Positions 45,698 through 58,993 of a stretch of 64,000 bases of DNA are shown piece by piece. Within the stretch, counting starts at the first letter, position 1, and every line of letters begins with the position of its first letter. The position numbers were made by a program, and so were the translations under genes. The notes beneath the pieces are model-generated. The model did not search any database and was not told where the DNA came from. It saw only the letters and a list, made by a program, of their open reading frames with translations. Source of the DNA: Acholoe squamosa (lineage: Eukaryota > Annelida > Polychaeta > Phyllodocida > Polynoidae); contig OX439050.1 in the NCBI GenBank assembly GCA_949317995.1, positions 2,728,001-2,792,000 on the forward strand. Reading direction: 5' to 3'.

Positions 45698-48432
45698 ATG
45701 AGTCATATTTCATCTACCTCAGGCCATAGCTAAAGTAAAAAATCAAACTCCTTCAGCAGCATTGCATATGAATGTGAACGAAGAGTTATGGAAAGTGAGA
45801 AATCCTGGATATGGCCTTGTACAGGGGTGAAATATGGTAGGTCTGGAGGGTAAAGGAGGAGGCTTAGTTGGAGTGTCAGTCTGGATTTAGTACAAAATAA
45901 CATTGTTTGAATACATCATGTATATTCAGTCAGAGTTATAGTTGAGCAATCTGAACTCAGGCACCATAAGATTGGATGGCCTAGGGCTCAATGTGTCAGG
46001 GATGTAATAGGACATGGGTGTTTCACGGTGCTGGGGTGGTTCAATGTTAGAATTGGCATGGTGTGATGTTTTTATATATTTGACAATCAGAGGCCCTTGA
46101 TATGACTACATTTATTTAGTACGCATAGATGTCAACCATGTATTTATGAATAAGTGATATAGATCTTCTCACCAAGTATGGGCCTGGAGACTTAAAGTTT
46201 ACCTGACCTGTTTTGGAAGGTGATTGATAATTTCCCAACCAGTCAAGCTGCATTATTGATTTAGATGTAAGGATAAAGCTAAGATAAAGGGCTACCTGAA
46301 AGTAGGATCTCTTCAGGGGGTTACACCTCCAGACCATTGAGGAGGTGCAATGTTGAACCAGTAGCAAGGCCCAATTGCCCAAGCTTTTCATCTTCCCCTA
46401 TGGGAAATGTTATGGTTGGGGGATGGAGATTCCCAAGGGGAAGGAATAGGCTTGTATTGGCAGCTGAAGGACCTTTTCTGGTTATCTGACTGAGTACAAT
46501 CATAAGAAATCTGACCAGAATGCATCTCAAAGAAGTTTAATTAAAAGTACACAATCTATGTTATATGCAAATTGTATAAATGGCCTCTCTGTAACACATA
46601 ATGTGCTTCAAAAAGTTGAAAATGAGGCAGCATATAGGCCTGTTTAGGCCAAGTTACCCCCTACTGTAGGCTATTCCTATCATCTATTTAGCTCTAAAGA
46701 TGAAATATTGGCCTCAAATTCCCATCAATTCTGCTTGGAAATGATATGCAAAGCTTCTCCTGTATGATTAAAACAGAAATGACTCGCAAAATTGCTTTTA
46801 AACTGAAAATTCCTTCCAGTAAAGACATATCTTATATCAGTCCTATACCTGGTGGGAACATCTATAGGGTCTGAGAACCTATGGGGTTTATGAGGTGTTA
46901 AAGTAGCTATTGTGCATTAACAAAATTTTGAATAAGGGCGATGGGCAGTGTTTAGGTTTCCTGGCATTAGCCCAAGATAAAATATTAAAATGACTGTGGC
47001 CTCATTCTTCAAGCACATTCTATCATGTCAGACAAAGGTAAAAGAGGGGGTTTAGCTGGAGTGTGAGTGTGGATTTACTACAAAATGACTTGACACAAAG
47101 GATGTCATTTTCTAATTAAATCCTTGATGAATATCTAATGATGGAAGAGTGTGGCTTACAATGGGATGCTCAGTATCAAAACGTCAGTCACTGCTGGAGA
47201 AGCATGTCTCACCATGTCCTGCCCTGATCAGATTACTCCCAACCTATCATCCTATTTACACATATCCTCTTACCCAGTTACCCTAGTGTCTCCATATCCA
47301 CTTATAGAGGGACCTGGCTTAGTGTCACTCCCTCACATGAGATGAATTCTAGAATGGCCCATATCTTACTTTAGGAGAACATTGCAATTCAAACAGTTTC
47401 TTTGATAGATGCATCATCTTTGTTGCTTTTGACACATTTCCAGATGTCTAACATAACAAGTAAGACATTTTTTGATTATTTGAAAAGTATATGTATCAAA
47501 ATTAATCCCCTTCTGTACATCAACAAGGAAACTGACCCTTGACTACAGCACTGGTCTGTATTCTGTGTTCTGTAGCCTACTGTGTGGAGTAGTGGTAAAC
47601 GTAGACGTGCCTCAGGATGAACATAATCACATTTTGACCACCATGGATAGACTGCAGACCTGGTACCAGCAGGCTCTATGTACCAGTTATACAGAAGCAC
47701 ACCCGGCACCATCCCCAACCATGGAAACTCGGCCTATTCACATGTACAGAGATAAAGACATGCACCAAGAACCGCTTTCTTGGTGACAGATTCATTGATT
47801 CTTTCTTGGAACTCCATTGAAATTCAAACCATGCTGCACAGAAAAATTACTTGTCAAGTTTCTCTTAGAAAAGGATGAACAGTGATTCTTAAAGCATTAC
47901 AATGACGATAGCATAACTGAGGAGTTTACTGGGGAATGAATGATGAGGTTCTATAATTGAAAGTTAATCCTATTGAAGCATCAACTCATTGCCTGGATAC
48001 CTGTTTAATTGTACATGTCCCTATCTCAATGGAAGTCTCTTGATGTAACTGGTACGAAGATTTCTTTCTGAATGCAACCCTTAATATTGTAAATCGCTAG
48101 TATCCCCTTGTGACAAAACCATGTTTACCATTGTTTCTTTGTCATGCCTCCTGCCACCTTCCAATGTAAAAACTTCTTGTTCATACAGTCCCAGAGGAGA
48201 TTGTCTGACAGTGAGGCAGATTAAGAATAAATCTTTAGGTTGTTTCTAGACTGATAGTCTAGACAGGGAAAAGAAACACTTCTGTTTTTACAGCGCTAAC
48301 CTTCAATATTCACTGATGCATACTTTTTCTATTTGAAATGTAGAACAGTTGATGACAATGACCAGTACCAACTAAGCTGTTATCCTGTTTTGTTATTATT
48401 ATACTACATGCCTAATTTGAGATGTATGACTA

Positions 48433-48518
48433 TCAAAACATGAATTGTATTGAATCATTATTTCTTGTTCTTCCCTAAACCACTACTGCATGCATGACCA
48501 AGCTGGTTGCTGGGCCTT
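48433..48518. other. 86-bp segment present only in copy 2
   Basis: Inserted between GTATGACTAT and GTTTATGTGTG relative to copy 1 (near 25318). No target duplication, so it may be a loss from copy 1. Confidence 0.6.
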
Positions 48519-48625
48519 GTTTATGTGTGAATGTCTCACTCTCCCACCACTAGTGCTGTGTTTATAGCCATGTGTATTGGGAATGGGGTGAAGTGTGTAT
48601 GGAGAGGCAGGTGTTACCACTCCTC

Positions 48626-48840
48626 CCCCTGTTCTTCTCTCAAGGAATTATCAGCATTATCTCAACCTCTATGTCTTTAAAGAACTTTTAAAAGCATTGT
48701 GTTGAATGGTACTACAGGTATTATGGAAGAAAGCCATTTGATAAAGAATGTCATTTTCATGAACAAAATAAAATGTTGAAATAGTTCCATTTGTAACATC
48801 CAATTACCTGCACTAGATGCCTGGGTCACCCAGCCTGCCC
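48626..48840. other. About 215-bp segment present only in copy 2
   Basis: Copy 1 (near 25422) reads directly from CCACTCC into TTTATTAAAG. Copy 2 has about 215 extra bases. Only CCT is shared at the two junctions. No coding or known element is recognised. Confidence 0.6.
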
Positions 48841-49659
48841 CTTTATTAAAGAAAAAGGAGCTGTCCTCATGGGTCTTCTACAGTAAGACGATAAAAGTTA
48901 AAAAGTTTTTTTTTAATCTTGAAGTGTAACATTTCAATTTTAGGATACAAATATGACCTCAACTATTGTCTCTTTAAATTTCATCCTGATCTCTCCTGAT
49001 TCAAACATCAAACTAATACATTGTCTCCAAACTTCACAACTAGAATGACACTTTTAAGTCAGATATCTGTGATAAACATGATTCATGCAGTATAACATAT
49101 CAAGCACAAGTGGGATAGTGACAAACTATTCTTATTCTCTCCTCTATACATTTTTAAAAGTAATAAAACACTTAAAAACATGATTCCCATTGCCATCAGC
49201 TTCTTGTTATTCCTCAATGTAAATGGGCTGACAAAGAATGCTGACACAACCGCATTGGAAAATCATGGAAATTTAATGCCACTGAAAACATCTCCACTTG
49301 CAATTTGAAATGAGCAGATGGTCTGTGGGAAAATGGTTAAAAGGTTTCCAACATGAATCCTTTAGTTGTCACACTGATTTTATGCACATTCCTCAGATTA
49401 CCTCAAAACAGATCTGTCAACACCATGCAGAGGTTTTATCATGGCAGTATCTGTATTTACCACAAAATATCTTTTCTTTTTGTGCAGAAGCAAAGTGGTC
49501 ATAGTTAACCTTCATATATATAGTCACTGATTTAGGTAACCACAGCAGGCCAATATAGTAAAGGGTAAACACACTATAATGTTTTGATATAGCTTTGGAA
49601 ATCATATTTTGACACTTAGTTTTCTAACCCCTTTACCACCTATTCATATATTCCCAATA

Positions 49660-49722
<63 letters not shown>

Positions 49723-49742
49723 TCCCTCTCCCCCTCCCCCTC
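49660..49742 (+). repeat. (CT)n microsatellite, copy 2
   Basis: Same locus as 26233-26290 but longer (about 60 bases of CT with one TTT interruption), followed by the same CCCTCC tract. Confidence 0.9.
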
Positions 49743-52582
49743 CTGGATAACCACCCACTACTGGTTCCAGGAGGTGAAGGGGCCTCTCCCATGGCTTACC
49801 ACTCAAATACCACAACTGCCTTCCTGAAGCCAAATCCCACCTGCTCCTAGAACCTAATCCAGCCCCTCCCAAAACTGCATTTCCACTCGGCTTCCATAGC
49901 CCATTTACTTATCCTGTCCCTCTGTATCTAATGTCGATATATGCTTGGTCGCGGAAACATATATTCACTGATGTGCAATGTTGTTTTCCCATAATTTATT
50001 TGACCTTAGCTGCTAAACTATACATCACTTACTCTCTCTCTCCCTAGTTCACCCTGTGTGCGGAATATAGTTGAGTCATTTTTTTCAATACCTTCAATCA
50101 GAATCAACCCTTCTTCACCCTTGAAATTGCCTCATCGTATCATTTCTGCTACAAAATACCTCCATTGTTACCAGAATTATCTGTGGAGCTTATCATGGTG
50201 GAAACCTACACTTTTCTCACAGCTCAGCCCCTCTTTGTAACTAAAACACAGTACACTTCAGGGAATTGCAGCAGAATTAATTGAAAGCTGTCCAAGTAGG
50301 GGCCCAATCCCTGAGCCCAGTTAGGATGTAAGTGTAGGCCTATTGACAAACATCGGGGTAAGGACATGAGGGAGTTTGTCAATAAGATTGAGAGATACTG
50401 AAATAGGTTGAGAAAAAGGTCTCATTGTCCTTATTTCAGAGTTTGGCAGTTCAGTGTGTCCTCTACATTTCAAACCAGTTAGTTAGAGGAATCATTTATA
50501 CCCTTAATTAACTTGTTCAGTGATTTTGCTGTACCAGAAATTCTAAATCAAGACTACCAACCCCATATGTTGGGAATATGTCCTCAGGGTGCTCATCAAA
50601 CCATTAATAATTCAAATGTTGGCCTTTCCAAATTCATCAGCTCATAACTGAGATGGCCCTTTACAAGTCCCAACGATGAATAGGATGGATGTCACAAGAT
50701 CCCCAAATCTATGCTCTTGAAATACTTATGATATAGTCTTTATTTTTTTGGATACATTTCCTTTAAAGAAACATGCAGCAATGCCTTTTTTGTCTTAGCC
50801 TTGTTACAAAGGAGGTAGATATCTTTATCATTGATTAACCAAAGAACATTGAATTCATGCAGCCTTCCAAGGTTCCATAATATTCTACATGTGTCAGCTT
50901 AAACCAACTGAAGGTGACAGATATTTGTAAAACAGAGACCGCTATTCATTTCCCCCAGGCAATCCACCCATTTAATTAAGTAAAACTGTTTCCTCACTTC
51001 AAATATCAATCAGTTATCCAAACAGTAATTTGAGAATGCTCTGCTATATCCTGGTCAGGAAGAAATCACATGGAGTGGGAGGTGATGGGATTCTCAGTAA
51101 CAAAGACTGGGAGCATCATGTTTATTGAAGTTGTGTGATCATATTGCATTCTATGATGAAACCTCTGCTTGTAATTTGTTGCTTTAGCCAAGATTGCAGA
51201 TGTTTTTGACTATAGGTTTAATGCTTTGTGAGATGTTATGTTAATTTAATCTTTGAATCGTGATCCCAAATTGAGATGACGGAGATAACATTTCTATCTG
51301 TATCATTGTTCCACATAAGCATATTCAATGACTAAAGGTGTCCCCTGTGTAGATATCAATAGGGACCTCTGGATATTGTTTAACAATGAGGGAATATAAT
51401 CACTGCTGGCTTAATTGGTGTCAATTGAAATTTGAGTAAATTAATCACGTTCCACCTGATGTATGAGTGACTGGGATCCTCGTCCACATGTCTCACACGA
51501 AGACCTTCCACAGTGTCCACATGAGGCAGTGCAGGGGTTAGAAGGCAAAATTAGGTAATTTTCTATTATGGAGGAATCTCTTTCATGTTTTAAAGCCAGA
51601 CACATGGAATATAGTTTAATTTAGTTTGATTGCAAATGCATAGTTCCATGAAGGTGAAGTTCCATAAAGGTGAAATTAAAACGTGCACCAAGAATCATCA
51701 GCAATAGTTCCACATGGTGATTTCCTACTAGGAAGGTTAGATGCCGGCAGTAGAGTGGTATGAATGTCCACTAACTGAGAGGTCCCACTGAATGTCTCTG
51801 AATGATGTCTGTCCTCCCCATTTTTTACGTGTTCACCCCTTCTTTGTTTCTCAGAAAGTGTTAAGTGATCAGTTATAATGTCTGTTTAAAAAGTCTATTT
51901 CTTTATGACAGCAAAAAGGCTATCATGTAGGCAAAATTGAGGTATTCATATGAGAACTGTACATGTTTGACAAGGCATTTAGATACATGGCATAAGGATA
52001 TGTTTCAGACAATTCTCATTTTAACAGGTAAACCCCATGAACATGTTACTTCTAATGCCATGGCTCATTCCTCCTGGAATCATTATGCCATCACGACGTC
52101 ACTGTTTAAAAACCTTTACTGCAAGTGGCCATGGCGGTAGTGGCCCAATTCATTATTCTGACCCAATGTTACATTCTGGTACTGGCAGATTTCCAGTCTG
52201 TCACTCCCTGGTACCCATGACAACATTTCCAAATGTACTAAAAGTTTTATTCGTCATACTTTTCCTAAAGAAATTACAACAGATTATTCCTGCTGGAGAT
52301 TAATTCAAAAGGCTCTGCCATCGCTACCTATGAGATGTTAGTGATTTCCCTCCCTTATTCTGTACAGCTATGGTAAGGTAGGCCTGTCTTTGGACTTGCT
52401 TATTGCATTAATGAACTGTTATGTTCATTTAAATAATGCTATAGAGCAGACCAGTTTTATTATTTTCAAATTATAACAGAAGTAATACAAAACTTCACAG
52501 ACCTTGACAGATGTCTATATATACATTATAAGAATAAGATAAGGGGTGGTGTTAGTACTGGAAGTGGAATAGTGAAGGACTG

Positions 52583-52660
52583 CATAGTACTTCCTATTAG
52601 TTACTGGCATTACGCCACTAGCTATTTTATTGTAGTAACATGAGATGGTAAGAGATGTGC
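52583..52660. other. About 78-bp segment present only in copy 2
   Basis: Copy 1 (near 29126) reads GACTGCCTACGCTAACATC, while copy 2 carries about 78 extra bases before CTTACGCTAACATC. Origin unknown. Confidence 0.55.
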
Positions 52661-53542
52661 TTACGCTAACATCACATACGTAGCGATGGCAGAGCCTTTT
52701 GAATTAACCTCCAGGTGACTCATTGAAAAATAAAGAGGCTTGATATGACTACTGATTTCTCCCTATAGCTTTATATCAAGATGGAAGACACCAAAAGAAA
52801 CTAGAAAAGCAGACACGGAAATGTTTTGTCCATGGAATAAAAATGACTTGAATAGCCTTTAACGGAAGCCCATAGCGGAATAGTTAGATTTTTAACAAAG
52901 ATCCATTCCCTTTCTCTATGTAGATAGAGAATCTGTAAGATGAAATGATATCAAAGGCACCATTACAACTAAGTGTTGCAAGGTGGAGTGCATCTTTTAC
53001 TCTTCATATGATATATTGCTATATATCCATGTGAACTTGTCATTATAGTGAACCTTATGGTAGAACTCCACATGAATCCTACACAGTACAATCCACCTAG
53101 AACCACATTCACACATCAAATTGGTAAAGCTACGTATACACTTCTATTCCAAGAATAGAACAAAGGCTTTGTTATCACCTTAAACACAGCCCATCAGTCC
53201 CCTCTATCCATGGCCATTTGTTACATTGTGGTGCCATACATCTCAATGACCCCTTCTTACAGAGGTGCCACATTGATCACACAATGAGCATAGATCCACA
53301 TTCATGTCAGACAAAATGGTGCCCTTGTCTCACGGTAACAGGTCATAGATAAATGTCCCTCACTGCCATCTCCATCCTCCAAATCTTCCTGGTACTAGGC
53401 ATGTGCTACACACTTACATATTCTGTATGGACAAGTGAGTGACTTTGAAAAGATAAAGACCAAGATGTTAAAGAACACCTCAAGGTTTAGAAAGAAACAA
53501 GTTCCTGCAAGGTGTCCTACATGATGCTTTGTGTAATGTAAT

Positions 53543-55024
53543 GAAGGATATATTGTCAGCACATCACACTGAGTTTACTGTCCTACTGACAGCTACATGG
53601 TCTCTGTATAAAGATATATTGTCAGTACGTCACACTGGGTTTACTGTCCTACTGACAGCTACATGGTCTCTGTATAAGGATAGATTGTCAGCACGTCACA
53701 CTGAGTTTACTGTCCTACTGACACCTACATGGTCTCTGTATAAGGATATATTGTCAGCACGTCACACTGAGTTTACTGTCCTACTGACAGCTACATGGTC
53801 TATGTATAAGGATATATTGTCAGCATGTCACACTGAGTTTACTGTCCTACTGACACCTACATGGTCTCTGTATAAGGATATATTGTCAGCACGTCACACT
53901 GAGTTTACTGTCCTACTGACACCTGCATGGTCTCTGTATAAGGATATATTGTCAGCATGTCACACTGAGTTTACTGTCCTACTGACAGCTACATTGTCTC
54001 TGTATAAGGATATATTGTCAGCACGTCACACTGAGTTTACTGTCCTACTGACAGCTACATGGTCTCTGTATAAGGATATATTGTCAGCACGTCACACTGA
54101 GTTTACTGTCCTACTGACACCTACATGGTCTCTGTATAAGGATATATTGTCAGCACGTCACACGGAGTTTACTGTCCTACTGACAGCTACATGGTCTCTG
54201 TATAAGGATATATTGTCAGCACGTCACACTGAGTTTACTGTCCTACTGACAGCTTCATGGTCTCTGTATAAGGATATATTGTCAGCACGTCACACTGAGT
54301 TTACTGTCCTATTGACAGCCACATGGTGTCTGTATAAGGATATATTGTCAGCACGTGACACTGAGTTTACTGTCCTACTGACAGCTACATGGTCTCTATA
54401 TAAGGATATATTGTCAGCACGTCACACTGAGTTTACTGTCCTACTGACAGCTTCATGGTCTCTGTATAAGGATATATTGTCAGCACGTCACACTGAGTTT
54501 ACTGTCCTATTGACAGCCACATGGTGTCTGTATAAGGATATATTGTCAGCACGTGACACTGAGTTTACTGTCCTACTGACAGCTACATGGTCTCTGTATA
54601 AGTGTCCTACATGAAGCTTGGTGTAATGAAATATAGCATGAAGGATATATTGTCAGTATGTCACACTGAGTTTACTGTCCTACTGACAGCTACATGGTGT
54701 CTGTATAAGGATATATTGTCAGCACGTCACACTGAGTTTACTGTCCTACTGACAGCTACATGGTCTCTGTATAAGGATATATTGTCAGCACGTCACACTG
54801 AGTTTACTGTCCTACTGACTGCTACATGGTCTCTGTACAAGTGTCCTACATGACGCTTGGTGTAATGTAATGAAGGATATATTGTCAGCATGTCACACTG
54901 ACTTTACTGTCCTACTGACATCTACATGGTCTCTGTATAAGTGTCCTACATGATGCTTGAAGATTGGTATAATGCAATATAGCATGAAGGATATATTGTC
55001 AGCATGTCCTACTGACAGCTACAT
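53543..55024 (+). repeat. 66-bp minisatellite, copy 2 (expanded)
   Basis: The main block has 16 units of 66 bp (53543-54598), then a spacer, 3 units (about 54642-54839), a spacer, one unit and a partial unit. Units 11-13 (54203-54400) and 14-16 (54401-54598) form two copies of a 198-bp higher-order repeat with the same variant pattern, a sign of recent unequal exchange. The 361-codon open frame is a by-product of the unit length. Confidence 0.92.
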
Positions 55025-56642
55025 GTCCCCGTGGTGTTAGAGGTGGTAGAGCTGGCCCTGCGTCCATTCAGTGTCCACAGCATGAAATGCCAAAGAAACG
55101 AACTTTAACATTTGAATTCATTGAATATGTTCTGAAACTTAGTAATAATAGATTGAAGTAATGAAGTTAAATATGCTTTGATATGCTTGTAGGAACATAA
55201 TCTAAGCTTAAAAATATCTGTCATGTACCACTTCCTGCTAGCTCAGGCACATACAAACCTTTCTACAACTGTCATCTACATGTTCCGCTTGTGGGAAATA
55301 CCACTGGTCAAACAGAGAGGCCATTTTGCCTTGTCTCATTGAATTGGACTCTCTGATTGGTTGGTTTTGAAGACATTCCTGTCTCATTGTTGGAAGGAAA
55401 GCAGCATCCACACAGAGCAGCCAACATCCTGTTTTAGGCGGAAGTCATGACAAAGCATCTTTGGGGGAGTAACTTCATTACCTACCTTTTATGGGAATAA
55501 TGCATGAGGCACCGTCAGAGCACATACCAGGGAGCCAACAGGTTTAAACTCTTTAAGTCAAAGTCAGAGATATGATGTGCAGTTAAAATCAACAGTCTTG
55601 ATATCTGATGACTACCATGAATCAATATTCTTACAATAAATTTGATTAATGCGTCTGACTGTTATATAGGCTTAAAATAACCAGGCCAAAACACATGGAA
55701 TACTATCCTCATACACACTAGAACCATTTCTTCTGAACTAGCCCGGCTTGACAATAACCCCTGTGTTGTGTACATGAAGCTTAATTTGGCCCAGGGTAGA
55801 GTATTGGGTATCATTGGCAACAAGGAAGGAATATGAAAAATAAAATCTAAGGAGACACCTTATGAATGGAAAATGAAAGTTGAGGAAAAGCCAAATGGAA
55901 TTTTAAGTAAATGGAGGTTATGTCTTATTCTAAATTCATGTGGTGATCAAAATAGAAGTGAGATTGTATGGAGAAAGAATTTAGACTGTGAAAAGGATGA
56001 TGCAAGGAACCTTGCTGTGTCTTTGGCAGACTGCTTATGGCAGCTGGAACATGATCCTCATCCCATCCCAAACACTCCACCACGTCATTTGAGGTGAATG
56101 CGAGCCAATCAGAGGTCATTAAACAGGATGTAGGTGGCACCGTTAGGCTGCCTTAGGGAATCAATGCACTAAATCCACAACCGGCTTGGCATCTCAGGCC
56201 AAATGGTGAATGGGTAAGACAATTGGCTGCCTGTGAGAGTCAGAATAGATTTATCAATTCAGTGCCTTGGTTGTGATAACATGATCCACAGTAAACTTAT
56301 TACTGGCTTACAGCAAAAAGTATATGCTCGCCCTCTTCACTAACTCTGTTGTGCTTCTCTACTGGTGGCACTGTACCACATATAAACATAGTGATTTGGG
56401 TGTAAGACCAACTCTTTTTTTTGACTGACAATATATCCAATAAAAATAAAGCATTCTAGACATTTGATATATACATTATACTTGTATTATATGGTAGCTA
56501 TGTTTTAAAAAGGATTGTCCATCTCAAGTTTTATAAAGAAAACCTTGCATAGTGGTGTCTGATTTCTGTCAATATGTCCAAGTGCAGTGGTTTGACCCTC
56601 AATGAGCTATCCACTAAAAACATATCGGCTCAGAGTGGGAAA

Positions 56643-58500
56643 ATATACATTACGCAGCTTCTATGAATACTATATCCAGGTGTAATAGCCAGGATTTGGC
56701 TCCAGCCATGACCATTACACAGTTATAGCGCAGCCATATTTTATATCCATGGTACATATACATACAGTAATACATCACAGACAGAGTGAGGCTTATAGAT
56801 AAGAATATACCCATGCTGCACAGAATCTGCCTGAAGTCAGGGTTCGCCTTGTGGGTGAGGATTAATGTTATAAAAAAAAACTACTAAAATGACTACCCCT
56901 ATATGTGCATGCTATGGCAAAATCTCAGTGTGCACCTTTTATATGATGTAATACATCAAGTAAAGGAATGTAGTAGAAATGAGCTCTATTCATTAGGTTT
57001 TGGAGCATCAAAAACTTAATGTTTGTCTGGAATAATGTTTCACTAGAAACAATTCCTTAGAAATTTTAGTTGATCATATTGATCATAGCCCTGAACAAAT
57101 ATCTTGGAGCCATAGGCAGCATCATTTTCCCTATTGAATTGTCATGATATGTTTGTATTTAATTTCACAGTAGTTCCCTTAATTGATCTCACCACACAAA
57201 GTGACCTGTATAATCTAACATTTGCTGTCATCAATTCTTCAACTGTCTTTGTCAGTGTGTAGGGTCATATGGGGTGAAATCCTCCTGCATCATCAATGTA
57301 GTCATGTTGCGCCTTTTAGAGCCAGCTGTAGAAAATATTGCACAATCTACAACCATACTCTCATTGCCTCTCTTTAGACTGTAACCTCTGTTACCTCTTC
57401 ATTCTATCATGCAGCTGAAGAAGCTGCGATCACAAGAAGAATACACAAATGCCTTTATTTGCACCATTACTTGTCCTCTTTTCTCACAATCTCGATATAG
57501 ATATTTGCCAATACTGCCTCCCTCCTAAAGTGCCTCAAAACTATGCTGTATTGATGAGGGTTGCTATCAATATATACATTACGCAGCTTCTATGAATACT
57601 ATATCCAGGTGTAATAGCCAGGATTTGGCTCCAGCCATGACCATTACACAGATGTAGAGCAGCCATATTTTATATCCATGGTACATATACATACAGTAAT
57701 ACATCACAGACAGAGTGAGGCTTATAGATAAGAATATACCCATGCTGCACTGAATCTGCCTGAAGTCAGGGTCCGCCCTGTGGCTGAGGATTTAATGTTA
57801 TAGAAAACTACTAAAATGACTACCCCTATATGTGCATGCTATGACAAAATCTCAGTGTGCACCTTTTATATGATGTAACACATGAAGTAAAGGAATGTAG
57901 TAGAAATGAGCTCTATTCATTAGGTTTTGGAGCATCAAAAACTTAATGTTTGTCTGGAATAATGTTTCACTAGAAACAGTTCCTGAGAAATTTTAGTTGA
58001 TCATATTGATTATAGCCCTGAACAAATATCTTGGAGCCATAGGAAGCATCATTTTCCCTATTGAATTGTCATGATATGTTTGTATTTAATTTCACAGTAG
58101 TTCCCTTAATTGATCTCACCACACAAAGTGACCTGTATAATCTAACATTTGCTGTCATTAATTCTTCAACTGTCTTTGTCAGTGTGTAGGGTCATGGGGG
58201 ATGAAATCCTCCTGCATCATTGATGTAGTCATGTTGTGCCTTTTAGAGCCCGCTGTAGAGAATATTGCATGGTCTACCATACTCTCATTGCCTGTCTTTA
58301 GGCTGTGACCTCTTCTGGAATTTTTATCCTTCATTCTATCATGCAGCTGAAGAAGCTGTGATCACAAGAAGAGTACACAAATGCCTTTATTTGCACCGTT
58401 ACTTGTCCTCTTTTTTTCACAATTTAGATATTTGCCAATACTGCCTCCCTCCTAAAGTGCCTCAAAAACTATGCCGTATCGATAAGGGTTGCTATCAATA
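56643..58500 (+). repeat. 929-bp tandem duplication nested in copy 2
   Basis: The stretch starting ATATACATTACGCAGC at 56643 starts again at 57572. The second unit ends near 58500, where ATCAATATATTTCTGC matches copy 1 again. Copy 1 has one unit (about 32290-33770). The junction falls in ATCAATATA/TACATTACG, so a short AT microhomology could have seeded it. The units differ by several bases, so it is not very recent. Confidence 0.8.
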
Positions 58501-58914
58501 TATTTCTGCACATTAGTGATGCTGGAGGGTTTGTTTTCTAGAGAAATTCTTCAAAAAGTTTTTTAGCAGAGATTTGGCAGAGGTAAGACAGGCAGAAAGA
58601 GACTGAGGAATGTGATATTCTATAGGGGATGTTGTAGGGTAGGCGTGCCACTGCACCTCGGGTCAATGTTGATCTATGCTGATCATGTGATCGATGTGGT
58701 GCTTACTGAAATGTGTGCCACAGAGAAATATAAACCATGAATAAAACATGGAAACACAGAAAAGGCCAGAGCTATACATCATGGCCATCAGTGGTCCCTC
58801 TAGCATAAGCTGACAGTCATAGCTTGACGGTTGATCGTCATGAATGCTGGCTTCATACATGCATGACACCTGCTATGTGGGTTAAGACATTCTCATGGTG
58901 GGTTAGCATGGTAC

Positions 58915-58993
58915 ACCTGTGAAGTGCTGGTAAGTGAAATACCAACACTTCATTATTTAGTCATGATGATGAATGGGCATGACGTATCAAAGA
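58915..58993. other. About 78-bp copy-2-only segment with a hairpin
   Basis: Copy 1 (near 34195) lacks it. It contains GAAGTGCTGGTA and TACCAACACTTC, which pair over 12 bases with one mismatch around a 7-base loop (about 58922-58952). It may be a fragment of an inverted-repeat transposon. Confidence 0.5.

Noticed and set aside
49609-49872. Ser/Leu or Glu/Arg repeat frames at the CT tract
   Set aside because: Reading frames through a (CT)n microsatellite.
53529-54614. 361-codon open frame of 22-residue repeats (and smaller ones at 30086-30487 and 54602-54853)
   Set aside because: It follows from a 66-bp tandem unit that happens to lack stops in one frame. The copy-1 array breaks this frame, and the flanks have no gene structure.
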